Shown one piece after another: positions 33,780 through 42,190 of a stretch of 64,000 nucleotides of DNA. The notes beneath the pieces are model-generated. The model ran no database searches, was not told the origin of the DNA, and saw only the letters and a program-made list of their open reading frames with translations. Position 1 is the first letter of the stretch; each line of letters begins with the position of its first letter. The position numbers were made by a program, and so were the translations under genes. Source of the DNA: an uncultured Alphaproteobacteria bacterium (GTDB taxonomy: Bacteria; Pseudomonadota; Alphaproteobacteria; RF32; CAG-239); contig CAKQMH010000001.1 of assembly GCA_934254915.1 (NCBI GenBank), forward strand, positions 1-64,000. The letters are read 5' to 3'.

Positions 33780-34604
33780 ATGAAAAAGTTTGTTTTAAGT
33801 TTGGGTTTTGTTATGGCGTTAAACACAAATGTTTGCGCAGAAAATATAAAAGATGAACAATATCCTCATTATGCTGAGCAATCTGATGAAATATTGGCAA
33901 CTGCGCAAAAGTTTAAAGATTTGCTTAAAACAAACAATCCGCAACAGATTGCTAAAAACATAGTGTATCCGTTTTCACTCGGACAAGGTGTGCCGAATGT
34001 GCAAAACGAGCAGGAATTTGTTGAAAAATACGACGTTATTCTGCCGGAATATTTGCGTCAATATTTTATTGATTCGCCGATAAAACATTGGGGTTCCGGA
34101 GGAAACCTCGGCGGTGTCTGTTTAAATGATTGTCCTGACGCTCATTTAACCGATGATGGCAAGATAATCTGGATTAAAGACAGCGAAGAATTAAAACAAT
34201 ATCGTACGGAGTATATTGAAAAAGAAAAACAAACGATTTATCCAAGCCTGAAAAATTATAATTATAATTTATATACAATGGAAACCAAAGATTGGTTGAT
34301 TCGCATTGACGATATGGAAGGGCTGTATGAAGTATCTACCCAGATAGATATTCCGAATATATACCGTTTTACGGCATGGGAAAAAGGCAAAACGATATCC
34401 GATAAACCAGATATCGTTATTGACCAAGGGCATACTGAAAAAGACCCCGAATTTAGGTATTCTCCGGAATATTATGTGTTCAGTAATTCTGAATATCATG
34501 CAATCTTTACAAATGATCCTATAGGTCCAATGGACCATATACCATATTACATAGAAATATATAAAAATTTCTGTTCAGAAACACCAATAATGATTATGAA
34601 ATAA
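33780..34604 (+). CDS. Secreted protein convergent to the MuF-lysozyme toxin
   Basis: 274 aa with a signal peptide (res 1-20, ending TNVCA). The mature part starts ENIKDEQYPHYAEQSDEIL, includes NNPQQIAKNIVYPFSLGQGV (about 57-76) and ends with KNFCSETPIMIMK. NTF2-like or DUF4019-like folds share the AKNIVYPF-type phrase, but I cannot assign it firmly. Strong ribosome site (GAGGTGGTAAA). Its stop is seven bases from the toxin stop on the opposite strand. It could be the periplasmic immunity protein for that toxin, though immunity genes usually lie on the same strand. Confidence 0.75.
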   Translation: MKKFVLSLGFVMALNTNVCAENIKDEQYPHYAEQSDEILATAQKFKDLLKTNNPQQIAKNIVYPFSLGQGVPNVQNEQEFVEKYDVILPEYLRQYFIDSPIKHWGSGGNLGGVCLNDCPDAHLTDDGKIIWIKDSEELKQYRTEYIEKEKQTIYPSLKNYNYNLYTMETKDWLIRIDDMEGLYEVSTQIDIPNIYRFTAWEKGKTISDKPDIVIDQGHTEKDPEFRYSPEYYVFSNSEYHAIFTNDPIGPMDHIPYYIEIYKNFCSETPIMIMK

Positions 34605-34611
34605 TATTAGC

Positions 34612-35790
34612 CTACTGATAAAAACCACCTTGTAAAGCAAACATAATTTTTGCGTCATTACGGAATTTGTTACCGTCATCTATATGCAAGTTAGATGCGA
34701 TTCCCTGGATGTCTTTATTTGTGGCGCTTAGCCATAAATTTTTCCATACATATTTTCCAAACGGATGATTTTTATCAATTTTTTCTTTTTTTGCTTTTTG
34801 TGTGACATTATTTTGATAATGCACATCAAAAATAGCACGCTGCAAGTTCCAATCCATAATGGTAAAGTTCGGGAACTGTTCAACCAATTCATTCCACTTT
34901 GCCTCTATAATTTTACGGTCTATAGCATCGCATTGAGCATCGGTTAAACGCAATTTTGTTACATTTTTGAAAAATGTATGTCTTAATATATCTAAGCCTT
35001 TGGCGTGCTTCTGATATTCTGTATATTCATGTAATTTATCAAACTCTTCTTTGATTTCCGCCTTTGTTGCCGGTTTTCCGGTGTCTGCCATATAGTATGG
35101 TAAACTATACTGTTCCTTTTCCGTAATCAGATGTCCCGTACAAACCGTATCTTTACCGACACTATCCAAATACGGAAAATTTGCAAATCCCTCAATGCCG
35201 TCTTTGCGCAAAAAAGTAATTATGTCACGAAATTTTTCTTCTGTTAGCACGCTGTTATTTTTACGAAAAATCGCATCAGTTGCCGTGGTAACTTTATCAT
35301 TTTCGGCATATTGAGGAAGATTGGATGTATCAAAATCAACCGGCTTAAGTGTTTTTTGCAACTCTTTAAACATATCAAGTCCGCTGACGTCTACAATCAT
35401 CGGCTTATCCTCGTTTTTTTCCGGTCTATAAGGCTCTGCCCAACAGCGACAGTTATAATCCTCCCCGGGATGTCCTCCCTCGGGAGGAATATGCCAATTG
35501 AAAATTTTACCATCACGCTCGGCATGCTTTCCACGAACTCTGTCGTCTTTTTCAGTCCGCCAAATATAATAATCTTCCGGATTTTCATTCATTTCATCCG
35601 TCAAAATACTGCTTAGCTTGGGATTAAATGAGTTTTCGCTCGACACATCTATTTGTCCGCGAGGGTCATCATCTGTATCATACCTCGGATTAAGATAATA
35701 CCAATCACTTTGTCCTTGCTTTTTGTGGGTACGTTTGACTGACTTAAATCCATGCAGCCTTTGATATAAATCATCACGTAATTTACTCAT
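34612..35790 (-). CDS. MuF-domain protein with T4-lysozyme/pesticin-like C-terminus (predicted polymorphic toxin)
   Basis: 392 aa, ATG after AAGGAACAGCAAA. Residues 73-121 carry the C-terminal motif of MuF/SPP1 gp7 head proteins: YYIWRTEKDDRVRGKHAERD, GKIFNW, then NCRCWAEPYRP. A linker (122-164) ends FDTSNLPQYAEN. The C-terminus (185-392) looks like a GH24-type lysozyme: E200, D209 and T215 in IEGFANFPYLDSVGKDTVCTGH's span have exactly the E-9-D-6-T spacing of T4 lysozyme (E11, D20, T26), and MDWNLQRAIFDVHYQNN resembles its C-lobe helix. No signal peptide, so it would need a secretion system or phage-like particle. Degraded copies of residues 1-164 with other tails lie to the left. Confidence 0.78.
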   Translation of the reverse strand: MSKLRDDLYQRLHGFKSVKRTHKKQGQSDWYYLNPRYDTDDDPRGQIDVSSENSFNPKLSSILTDEMNENPEDYYIWRTEKDDRVRGKHAERDGKIFNWHIPPEGGHPGEDYNCRCWAEPYRPEKNEDKPMIVDVSGLDMFKELQKTLKPVDFDTSNLPQYAENDKVTTATDAIFRKNNSVLTEEKFRDIITFLRKDGIEGFANFPYLDSVGKDTVCTGHLITEKEQYSLPYYMADTGKPATKAEIKEEFDKLHEYTEYQKHAKGLDILRHTFFKNVTKLRLTDAQCDAIDRKIIEAKWNELVEQFPNFTIMDWNLQRAIFDVHYQNNVTQKAKKEKIDKNHPFGKYVWKNLWLSATNKDIQGIASNLHIDDGNKFRNDAKIMFALQGGFYQ

Positions 35791-35955
35791 TTTGCTGTTC
35801 CTTTATGTATCTTTATTTTGATCTAATTCCATATTAACGTGCCTTTATCATTTTTTGTAGTGTATTTATATCTATATTTAGGTGATAAAATAATGAAATG
35901 CAATGTGATGTTGTGGCATAAAAAAACAATTTTCAGATGGTTGGTTCGAGCTATC

Positions 35956-35976
35956 TTATACTTACCATAACAAAAA
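35956..35976. repeat. 21-bp direct repeat, right boundary of the toxin island
   Basis: Exact copy of 30519-30539. It overlaps the first bases of the terminator that follows the tRNA gene. The 35791-35955 stretch between the toxin start and this repeat holds only its upstream region and shows no gene. Confidence 0.6.
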
Positions 35977-36000
35977 GCCTCCACAAAAGGGAGGCTTTTT
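35972..36000 (-). terminator. Terminator after the tRNA gene
   Basis: AAAAAGCCTCC and GGGAGGCTTTTT pair around a short loop, directly after the tRNA 3' end on the minus strand, with a T run. Confidence 0.85.
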
Positions 36001-36004
36001 ATTA

Positions 36005-36081
36005 TGGTGGGCCCAGATGGACTCGAACCAACGACCAGACCGTTATGAGCGGCCTGCTCTAACCAACTGAGCTATGGGCCC
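36005..36081 (-). tRNA. tRNA with CAT anticodon (probably tRNA-Ile2, else elongator Met)
   Basis: Read leftward, the sequence folds as a cloverleaf: acceptor GGGCCCA/TGGGCCC, D arm GCTC..GAGC, anticodon stem GGCCG/CGGTC with loop CTCATAA, T arm around TTCGAGT, discriminator A and an encoded CCA (36005-36007). The T stem has one T-T mismatch. The GGGCCCATAGCTCAGTTGG start resembles alphaproteobacterial tRNA-Ile(CAU), whose C34 is changed to lysidine, more than elongator Met, but this is from memory. It lies at the border of the toxin island. Confidence 0.88.
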
Positions 36082-36203
36082 GTAAATATTCGTTTACTTT
36101 AATATTTTGTACCCGTTCTAATAATTATTTCTAAGAGCAATCCTTCGCTCTATGTGACAACCTATATATAAACATTAATTTAGTCAAGAAGTTTATTTTT
36201 TAA

Positions 36204-36692
36204 CTAACCGCAAACTAACGCCTTTCGCCACAAGTCAAGTTTTTGCGCATAGTTAATCATGGCATTGGCCGGACTGGTGGACGGCAAAACCGCACATTCT
36301 TTTCCTGCCGCCAATTTCGGATGAAACTTCATAAAAAAGCCCTTCGACTTTTGCCCGTTGAAAAATATTTTCTTAACTTTAGGATATTCTTGCAGCAAAG
36401 TTTCAAAATCATTCGGTTGCGCATTTTTTATATTGCTATCCAAACTGCCTTCGCGCTCACAATATTGCAAATTATCCCACAAACCGACATTATGTCGCAA
36501 TAAACATCTGCATTTCTGTTCATAATCAGCCAACAAACAACCCTCATTAAAAATATCAGCCATAATCTTCCAAAACTGATTATGCTTAAACGCGTAATAT
36601 TCTTGCGCTTGCAATGATGCTGTTCCCGGCATCGTCCCGATAATCAAAAATCTGGTATTCTCATCAATCAACGGCGCAAAACTTTGCAGCAT
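36204..36692 (-). CDS. Hypoxanthine/deoxyinosine-type DNA glycosylase (UDG superfamily)
   Basis: The start MLQSFAPLID follows CGGAGATAAAA; the longer frame overlaps rpoD and is rejected. The 162-residue protein has the superfamily's first motif FLIIGTMPGTASLQAQEYYA (about 15-34), NQFWKIMADIF, VGLWDNLQYCEREGSLDSNI, KIFFNGQKS and the last motif VLPSTSPAN. This matches the TIGR04274/HDG group, which removes deaminated purines. It lies 73 bases after rpoD on the same strand. Confidence 0.88.
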   Translation of the reverse strand: MLQSFAPLIDENTRFLIIGTMPGTASLQAQEYYAFKHNQFWKIMADIFNEGCLLADYEQKCRCLLRHNVGLWDNLQYCEREGSLDSNIKNAQPNDFETLLQEYPKVKKIFFNGQKSKGFFMKFHPKLAAGKECAVLPSTSPANAMINYAQKLDLWRKALVCG

Positions 36693-36765
36693 TTTTATCT
36701 CCGTATAACAAACGGCACGTAAAATTACTTTCCCGTGCCGCTTTGTCTGATACTTTCCATTTAAC

Positions 36766-38844
36766 CTATTGATCCAGGAACGAACGTAATTTTCTTGAAC
36801 GACTCGGATGTTTAAGTTTGCGCAATGCTTTAGCCTCAATTTGGCGGATACGTTCACGCGTAACGTTAAATTGCTGTCCGACTTCTTCCAATGTATGATC
36901 TGTATTCATTCCGATACCGAACCGCATACGCAATACACGCTCTTCTCTTGGCGTTAATGATGCCAAAATTCGTGTGCAGGTTTCTTTCAGATTTGAATGA
37001 ATAGCTGAATCCAAAGGCTGTAAAGCGTTATCATCGGCAATAAAATCACCCAAGGATGAATCTTCTTCATCACCGACCGGCGCTTCCAAAGAAACCGGCT
37101 CTTTAGCAATTTTCATAACCTTGCGTACTTTTTCCAACGGCATTGACAACCGCTTAGCCAATTCTTCCGGTACCGGTTCGCGTCCCATTTCGGCCAGCAT
37201 CTGGCGTGAGGTACGAACCAATTTATTAATGGTCTCAATCATATGAACCGGAATACGAATTGTCCGCGCTTGGTCGGCAATCGAACGGGTAATCGCCTGT
37301 CTGATCCACCAAGTTGCATAAGTTGAGAATTTATAGCCGCGGCGATATTCAAATTTATCAACAGCTTTCATCAACCCGATATTGCCCTCTTGAATCAAAT
37401 CCAAGAATTGCAGCCCGCGGTTTGTATATTTTTTGGCAATCGAAATAACCAAGCGTAAGTTAGCTTCAATCATTTCTTTTTTAGCTTTTTCGGCCTCGCG
37501 TTCACCTTTTTTAATCGTGTCTACCATCCGGCGATATTCACTTATCGGCAAACCGCATTCCTGTGCCATTTGTGCTACGGAATCACGTAATTCGGTGATT
37601 TCCAAACCGTATTTTTCCACAAAGTCCTGCCAATGCTTATCTTTTTTATGCGAGATATTTTCCAACCAATTCGGATCCAACTCTGACTTTTGATAAGCTT
37701 CCAAAAAATCTTCCCGTTTGATTTTGCATGACAAGGCATAACGCAAAAGTTTACCCTCAAGTCCCATCAAACGTTTGTTTAACTCATTTAATTGCTCAAC
37801 CAACTGCTCAACACGTGTTGAATTAAGATGAATTGAGCTCATTAATTCAACCAGTTCTTTCTTAACCTGCAAATATTTTTTCTCAACAGCCGGCGTAATG
37901 TTTTTGCCGGCAATAATTGCAGCCACCCGTTGATTTTGGATTTTTTTCAAATCATCATAATAGCTGGAAATTTTATTTAAGATATCCAATACCGGTTCTT
38001 TTAGAGCATCTTCCATTGCCGCAACTGAAGCCGATGCTCGATTGCCGTTGGCATCAATATCATCATCGCCATCGCCGTTTTCGCCGTCACCGCCTTCTGA
38101 CATACCGTCACCGGTATCATCTTCCTCATCCGGTTCATCATCAACCGCGCTGTCTAATTCGATATCGTCTTCCAGATCTTCATCAATATCGTCAAGGCTT
38201 TCTTTTTTGGCCAACTCTTCAGCGACCTTGTCCAAATCTTCGTTGTTGGTTGCATCGTCCTCATCAAAGGCCATTGCTTCGACATCATCGCCATACATCA
38301 TTTCCAAATCGACAATATCGCGCAACTGCATAGTACCTTCCAGCAACTCATCACGCCAACCGGCAATCGCTTTAATCGTCATCGGGCTTTCGCACAAGCC
38401 GTCAATCATAACTGTCTTACCGGCCTCAATACGTTTGGCAATTGCGATTTCACCTTCGCGGGAAAGCAGTTCAACCGTCCCCATTTCTTTCAAATACATT
38501 CTGACGGGATCGTCATTGCGCCCGAGCTCTTTTTCATCAAAATTTCCGGAATCATCATCGTCATCATCGTCATCATCATCTTCAATGATTTCGGGTTCCA
38601 GACTGTCAACTTCCGACTCGGCCACGACATTAATGCCCAAATCAGAAATTTCGGTCATAATATCTTCAATTTGTTCGGAAGCCTCTTTCTCAGGAGGCAA
38701 AGCTTTATTGAGTTCTTCTACGGTGATATACCCGCGCAATTTACCTTTATCTATCAAACGTTTAACTGCGCTGCCCAGAGAGTCAATGAGAGGGGTTTCT
38801 GCTGACACACCATCATACAGATCTTGATTTTCTATATCTGACAT
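36766..38844 (-). CDS. rpoD: RNA polymerase primary sigma factor RpoD
   Basis: Sigma-70, 692 aa. Region 1.1 is at about 1-85. Region 2 shows GLQFLDLIQEGNIGLMKAVD and TYATWWIRQAITRSI, region 3 SRQMLAEMGREPVPEELAKR, and region 4 LEEVGQQFNVTRERIRQIEA, with the SRKLRSFLD end. Between 1.2 and 2 there is an acidic non-conserved region (about 190-270). A run of ten aspartates (about 91-100) is encoded by a GAT-type repeat at 38556-38587. It ends the yqeY-dnaG-rpoD block; 150 bases separate it from dnaG and may hold its own promoter. Ribosome site AAGGAACGTTA. Confidence 0.97.
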   Translation of the reverse strand: MSDIENQDLYDGVSAETPLIDSLGSAVKRLIDKGKLRGYITVEELNKALPPEKEASEQIEDIMTEISDLGINVVAESEVDSLEPEIIEDDDDDDDDDDSGNFDEKELGRNDDPVRMYLKEMGTVELLSREGEIAIAKRIEAGKTVMIDGLCESPMTIKAIAGWRDELLEGTMQLRDIVDLEMMYGDDVEAMAFDEDDATNNEDLDKVAEELAKKESLDDIDEDLEDDIELDSAVDDEPDEEDDTGDGMSEGGDGENGDGDDDIDANGNRASASVAAMEDALKEPVLDILNKISSYYDDLKKIQNQRVAAIIAGKNITPAVEKKYLQVKKELVELMSSIHLNSTRVEQLVEQLNELNKRLMGLEGKLLRYALSCKIKREDFLEAYQKSELDPNWLENISHKKDKHWQDFVEKYGLEITELRDSVAQMAQECGLPISEYRRMVDTIKKGEREAEKAKKEMIEANLRLVISIAKKYTNRGLQFLDLIQEGNIGLMKAVDKFEYRRGYKFSTYATWWIRQAITRSIADQARTIRIPVHMIETINKLVRTSRQMLAEMGREPVPEELAKRLSMPLEKVRKVMKIAKEPVSLEAPVGDEEDSSLGDFIADDNALQPLDSAIHSNLKETCTRILASLTPREERVLRMRFGIGMNTDHTLEEVGQQFNVTRERIRQIEAKALRKLKHPSRSRKLRSFLDQ

Positions 38845-38996
38845 TAACGTTCCTTAAAAAACCGGTTTTATACACTTCGAGCTAGTGAACTTTTAGTTAT
38901 TTTTCGCCCAAATGTCAACCCTTTACGACAATTTTTTTCATATTTTTATGTCTAAAGGTTTTTATTGAGCACAAAATAGAACTTTTAAGCTTAAAT

Positions 38997-40850
38997 TTAA
39001 TCAGCTTCTTGCTGCTGTAACAATTTTTGTCGTTCTTTTTTCAGCGTTTCATAACGCTCGAATACATTTTCTTCAAACGAGTCGCTGTTTTCCATTTGCC
39101 GCACGCATTCTTTAATCTCATCATCAAGCTGACATAGTTGCGCCTCGGCTATTCTTCCGTCCAAATTTGCCCGCATGCGTATGATATCGGGATTTTGTTT
39201 TTTCAACATCTTAAATTCCAGCAACTCTTGTGCCGGTTGTAATAAATTACGTTGTTGCAATCCGGACTCCAGTTGTGCCGTATCAATCGCCTCTTCACTA
39301 TCACGGACAATTTCAAACATTGCATCCAAAATCTCGCGCAGTTTAGGATTTTTGATTTCAAAATTATAGAGCTTTTCTTCATATTCATCCAACAGCTGCG
39401 GATAGCAATACAAAGCCGAAATAACATATTGCGCCTTAAGGTCATCAAGGTTAACTTTCATTTCCTTAGTGGTCACAATCGTTGTTACCGGTGCTTTTTT
39501 AGGACTGAACGGCTCTTTACGACTGCTGTATTGCCGCCCCTGCTGTATCTGCTCATCGTTTTTTCGCCGCCACGAACCGCGCCCGATTTCGTTGTATATG
39601 CGGTTTTGCATATCCTGAATATAATAAGTCCGTACGGTTTCATCCGTAATTTTAGCTACTTCTACTTTGATGTTTTTTTCAATCAACGCTTTTTGTTCCG
39701 GCGTCGATGTCAACATTCCGTCCACATTTTTGCGCCACAACAAATCTCTGAGCGGCACGGTTTCATCAATCACCTTCAAAAAAGCTTCCCGTCCGAAAGC
39801 TTTAAGATATTCATCAGGGTCTTTAGCCCCGCTCAAAAACACATACTTAAGTGAATTTCCGGCTTTCAAAATCGGCAATGCCCGATCAACCGAACGAATA
39901 GCCGCCCGTCTTCCGGCATTATCACCATCAAAGCAGCAGGTTGGCTCATTCACTACCCGCCAGGCTTCCTGAATTTGCTCTTCGGTCAAAGCAGTTCCGA
40001 GCGGTGCTACCGCATAATGAATACCGTAATTATCCATTCCGATAACATCCATATAACCTTCGCAGATAATCAGCCGCTTTTCTTCAAAAGCCGCATCACG
40101 GGCATTATTAAGGTTATACAGCACCCGTCGTTTATTAAACACCGGTGTTTCCGGTGAGTTAAGATATTTGGGCTGTCCGTCGCCCATTATTCGTCCGCCG
40201 AAAGCAATTACCTTGCCGCGCTTATCCATAATCGGAATCATAACCCGATCACGGAAGAAATCATGTGAACGGCGGTTTTTATCTTCTGGAATGGCTATCA
40301 GCCCCAGTTCGGCCATTTCCTGCTCGCTGACGCCTTTAGACGCCAACTGCGCTTTCAGCCCGTTATTATTCGGCGCATATCCTAAGCGAAATTTCGTAAT
40401 TATATCATCACCGAAACCCCGACCGGCTAAGTATTCTCTGGCCCGTTGTCCGCCGACTAATTTCAGTTGTTTTTCAAAAAACTTGGCCGCCATTTCCATA
40501 ATATCATAAGCACTGTTGCGCTTTTCGATTTGCTCATGACTTTCATGGCTGATGCGAGGAACTTCCATACCGACTTTATGCGCCAGTTTTTCCAAAGCAT
40601 CCATAAAGCTCAGGCCGTTGGCTTCCATTTCAAATTTAATAATATCACCATGCGCGCCACAACCGAAGCAATGGTAAAAACCTTTAGCCTCATTAACGGT
40701 AAACGACGGTGTTTTTTCATTATGAAACGGGCATAGACCGGTATATTCGCGACCTTTCCGCGTCAGCTTAACCTTTGCCCCGACCACATCGGCAATAGAG
40801 ATTTTCGCCCGCAGTTCATCGCAAAATTTTTGCAAATCGACCGTAACCAT
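38997..40850 (-). CDS. dnaG: DNA primase
   Basis: 617 aa. DnaG makes RNA primers for replication. The N-terminal zinc ribbon is C40-P-F-H43..C61-F-G-C64, the core follows with YLAGRGFGDDIITKFRLGYA, and the TOPRIM part has IICEGYMDVIGMDNYG (about 268-283) and CFDGDNAGRRAA (about 315-326). The C-terminal helicase-binding region is divergent, as usual. It lies between yqeY and rpoD, the common macromolecular-synthesis arrangement. The ATG lies 21 bases from the yqeY stop. Confidence 0.97.
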   Translation of the reverse strand: MVTVDLQKFCDELRAKISIADVVGAKVKLTRKGREYTGLCPFHNEKTPSFTVNEAKGFYHCFGCGAHGDIIKFEMEANGLSFMDALEKLAHKVGMEVPRISHESHEQIEKRNSAYDIMEMAAKFFEKQLKLVGGQRAREYLAGRGFGDDIITKFRLGYAPNNNGLKAQLASKGVSEQEMAELGLIAIPEDKNRRSHDFFRDRVMIPIMDKRGKVIAFGGRIMGDGQPKYLNSPETPVFNKRRVLYNLNNARDAAFEEKRLIICEGYMDVIGMDNYGIHYAVAPLGTALTEEQIQEAWRVVNEPTCCFDGDNAGRRAAIRSVDRALPILKAGNSLKYVFLSGAKDPDEYLKAFGREAFLKVIDETVPLRDLLWRKNVDGMLTSTPEQKALIEKNIKVEVAKITDETVRTYYIQDMQNRIYNEIGRGSWRRKNDEQIQQGRQYSSRKEPFSPKKAPVTTIVTTKEMKVNLDDLKAQYVISALYCYPQLLDEYEEKLYNFEIKNPKLREILDAMFEIVRDSEEAIDTAQLESGLQQRNLLQPAQELLEFKMLKKQNPDIIRMRANLDGRIAEAQLCQLDDEIKECVRQMENSDSFEENVFERYETLKKERQKLLQQQEAD

Positions 40851-40871
40851 TTATACCCGCTCAATCAACTT

Positions 40872-41324
40872 CTATGACAGCAGATTTTTGATAATGCCGT
40901 TGGCCTTACCCATATCCAATTGACCGGCATACTGACTTTTCAAAGCGCCCATGATTTTGCCCATGTCTTTCATTGATGACGCTCCGGTTTCACCGATCAA
41001 CTTCTTAACTACGGCTTCAACTTCGGCTTCGCTCATCTGTTTAGGCATAAAACGTTCAATTACGGCAATTTCCTTACGTTCTTTTTCCGCCAGCTCCGGA
41101 CGATTGCCGTCCATAAACATTTTGATTGAATCATTGCGCTGTTTAATCATAGTTTGCATCATGCTTAATAATTCGGCTTCAGTCGCCTCTTTTGCGCCTT
41201 TTCCACGAGCTTCAACATCTTTCTCTTTCATTCCGGCAATAATCAATCGAACCGCCCCGGTTGTTTCGGCATCATGAGCCAACATAGATTCTTTCAAAGT
41301 CTTTTGTAAATCTTCACGTAACAT
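40872..41324 (-). CDS. GatB/YqeY domain protein
   Basis: Start MLREDLQKTLKESMLAHDAE after AAGGAGAAAACTA; the longer frame is rejected. The 150-residue protein is a stand-alone YqeY domain: TGAVRLIIAGMKEKDVEARG, IAVIERFMPKQMSEAEVEAV and GKIMGALKSQYAGQLDMGKA. The same fold ends GatB and helps bind tRNA; the free protein's role is not known. It heads the yqeY-dnaG-rpoD run. Confidence 0.92.
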   Translation of the reverse strand: MLREDLQKTLKESMLAHDAETTGAVRLIIAGMKEKDVEARGKGAKEATEAELLSMMQTMIKQRNDSIKMFMDGNRPELAEKERKEIAVIERFMPKQMSEAEVEAVVKKLIGETGASSMKDMGKIMGALKSQYAGQLDMGKANGIIKNLLS

Positions 41325-41459
41325 TAGTTTTCTCCTTATTTTCACATTGCCGTCAGTGTAGACGCATACACAAAAAAAATCAACGGCTATTTTTTTAATT
41401 GTCAATCAGACAAGGCTGTATTATTTATATTTAAGATTAAGTTTTTATGGAGAACAATC

Positions 41460-42185
41460 ATGTTGAAATATCTTCTTGCCGTATCTATGGCCCTAATCGC
41501 AACTTCGGCTTTGGCTGATGAAAACGAAATCATCAACGCCGATGTCAAACAGGCTTTTAACGAAACCCAACAGTCCATGCAGCAGTCCGTCGACCAGATG
41601 GATCAGACCATGCAAAAAATTATCCCCGAAATCTCCGCCGGTATGAATGAGATGATGAACAATATTATGAAAACTTTGCCACCGCTGATGTCCAGCCTTG
41701 AACGTAATCAGGTTTTCAGTAAAGCCTCAGATGAGTTGAATCGTCAATTTCAACAAAACATCAAAGAGTTAAATCAAAATTATGAGAAATATCTTAAATC
41801 TCAGACCGCTGATGATACAACTGAAGAATTTAATATTTCGGGCAGCAAAAGTGTTAATGGCCAAGACCTCGATTTTGCCTTTAATCAAAATCCTGAAGAT
41901 ATCCAAGAAACTTCCGATATCATCGACGCCAAAGTAAACGGCAGCAAGACTAAAGAAATAAAAGCAATAAAAGACCTTAAAGGTTACTATATTAAAGCAG
42001 CCAATTTCCAACTTGATTCTTATGTCGGCAATGTTTTCCTAAAATATGTTCCTGAGCCGAATCAGGCATTTATAGTCGGTAATTTAAACAACAAAATTAA
42101 CTTTAAAATTCAAACTACCGGCGAAAACGCTCTTCAGCGTGCCACCGAATTTATGGCGTCATTACGTTCGCAATACCTCAAATAA
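41460..42185 (+). CDS. Secreted hypothetical protein with helical N-terminus
   Basis: 241 aa with a signal peptide (MLKYLLAVSMALIATSALA). The mature N-terminal half (about 25-120) is glutamine- and methionine-rich and helical (FNETQQSMQQSVDQMDQTMQ), probably a coiled coil. The second half (about 160-241) has beta-like stretches: LKGYYIKAANFQLDSYVGN and FIVGNLNNKINFKIQTTGEN. No family recognised. It is convergent with the DUF4105 gene, whose stop lies five bases away. A periplasmic or surface role is likely. Confidence 0.78.
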   Translation: MLKYLLAVSMALIATSALADENEIINADVKQAFNETQQSMQQSVDQMDQTMQKIIPEISAGMNEMMNNIMKTLPPLMSSLERNQVFSKASDELNRQFQQNIKELNQNYEKYLKSQTADDTTEEFNISGSKSVNGQDLDFAFNQNPEDIQETSDIIDAKVNGSKTKEIKAIKDLKGYYIKAANFQLDSYVGNVFLKYVPEPNQAFIVGNLNNKINFKIQTTGENALQRATEFMASLRSQYLK

Positions 42186-42190
42186 TAGGC

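Noticed and set aside
34612..35790. Prophage
   Set aside because: The MuF motif is a phage head-protein feature, but no terminase, portal, capsid, tail or integrase gene lies in the window.
37917..38827. Long plus-strand frames opposite rpoD
   Set aside because: They arise from the low-complexity acidic coding of rpoD read backwards (serine- or histidine-rich), with no start signals.
40467..40736. Plus-strand frames opposite dnaG
   Set aside because: Shadows of dnaG without ribosome sites or recognisable domains.
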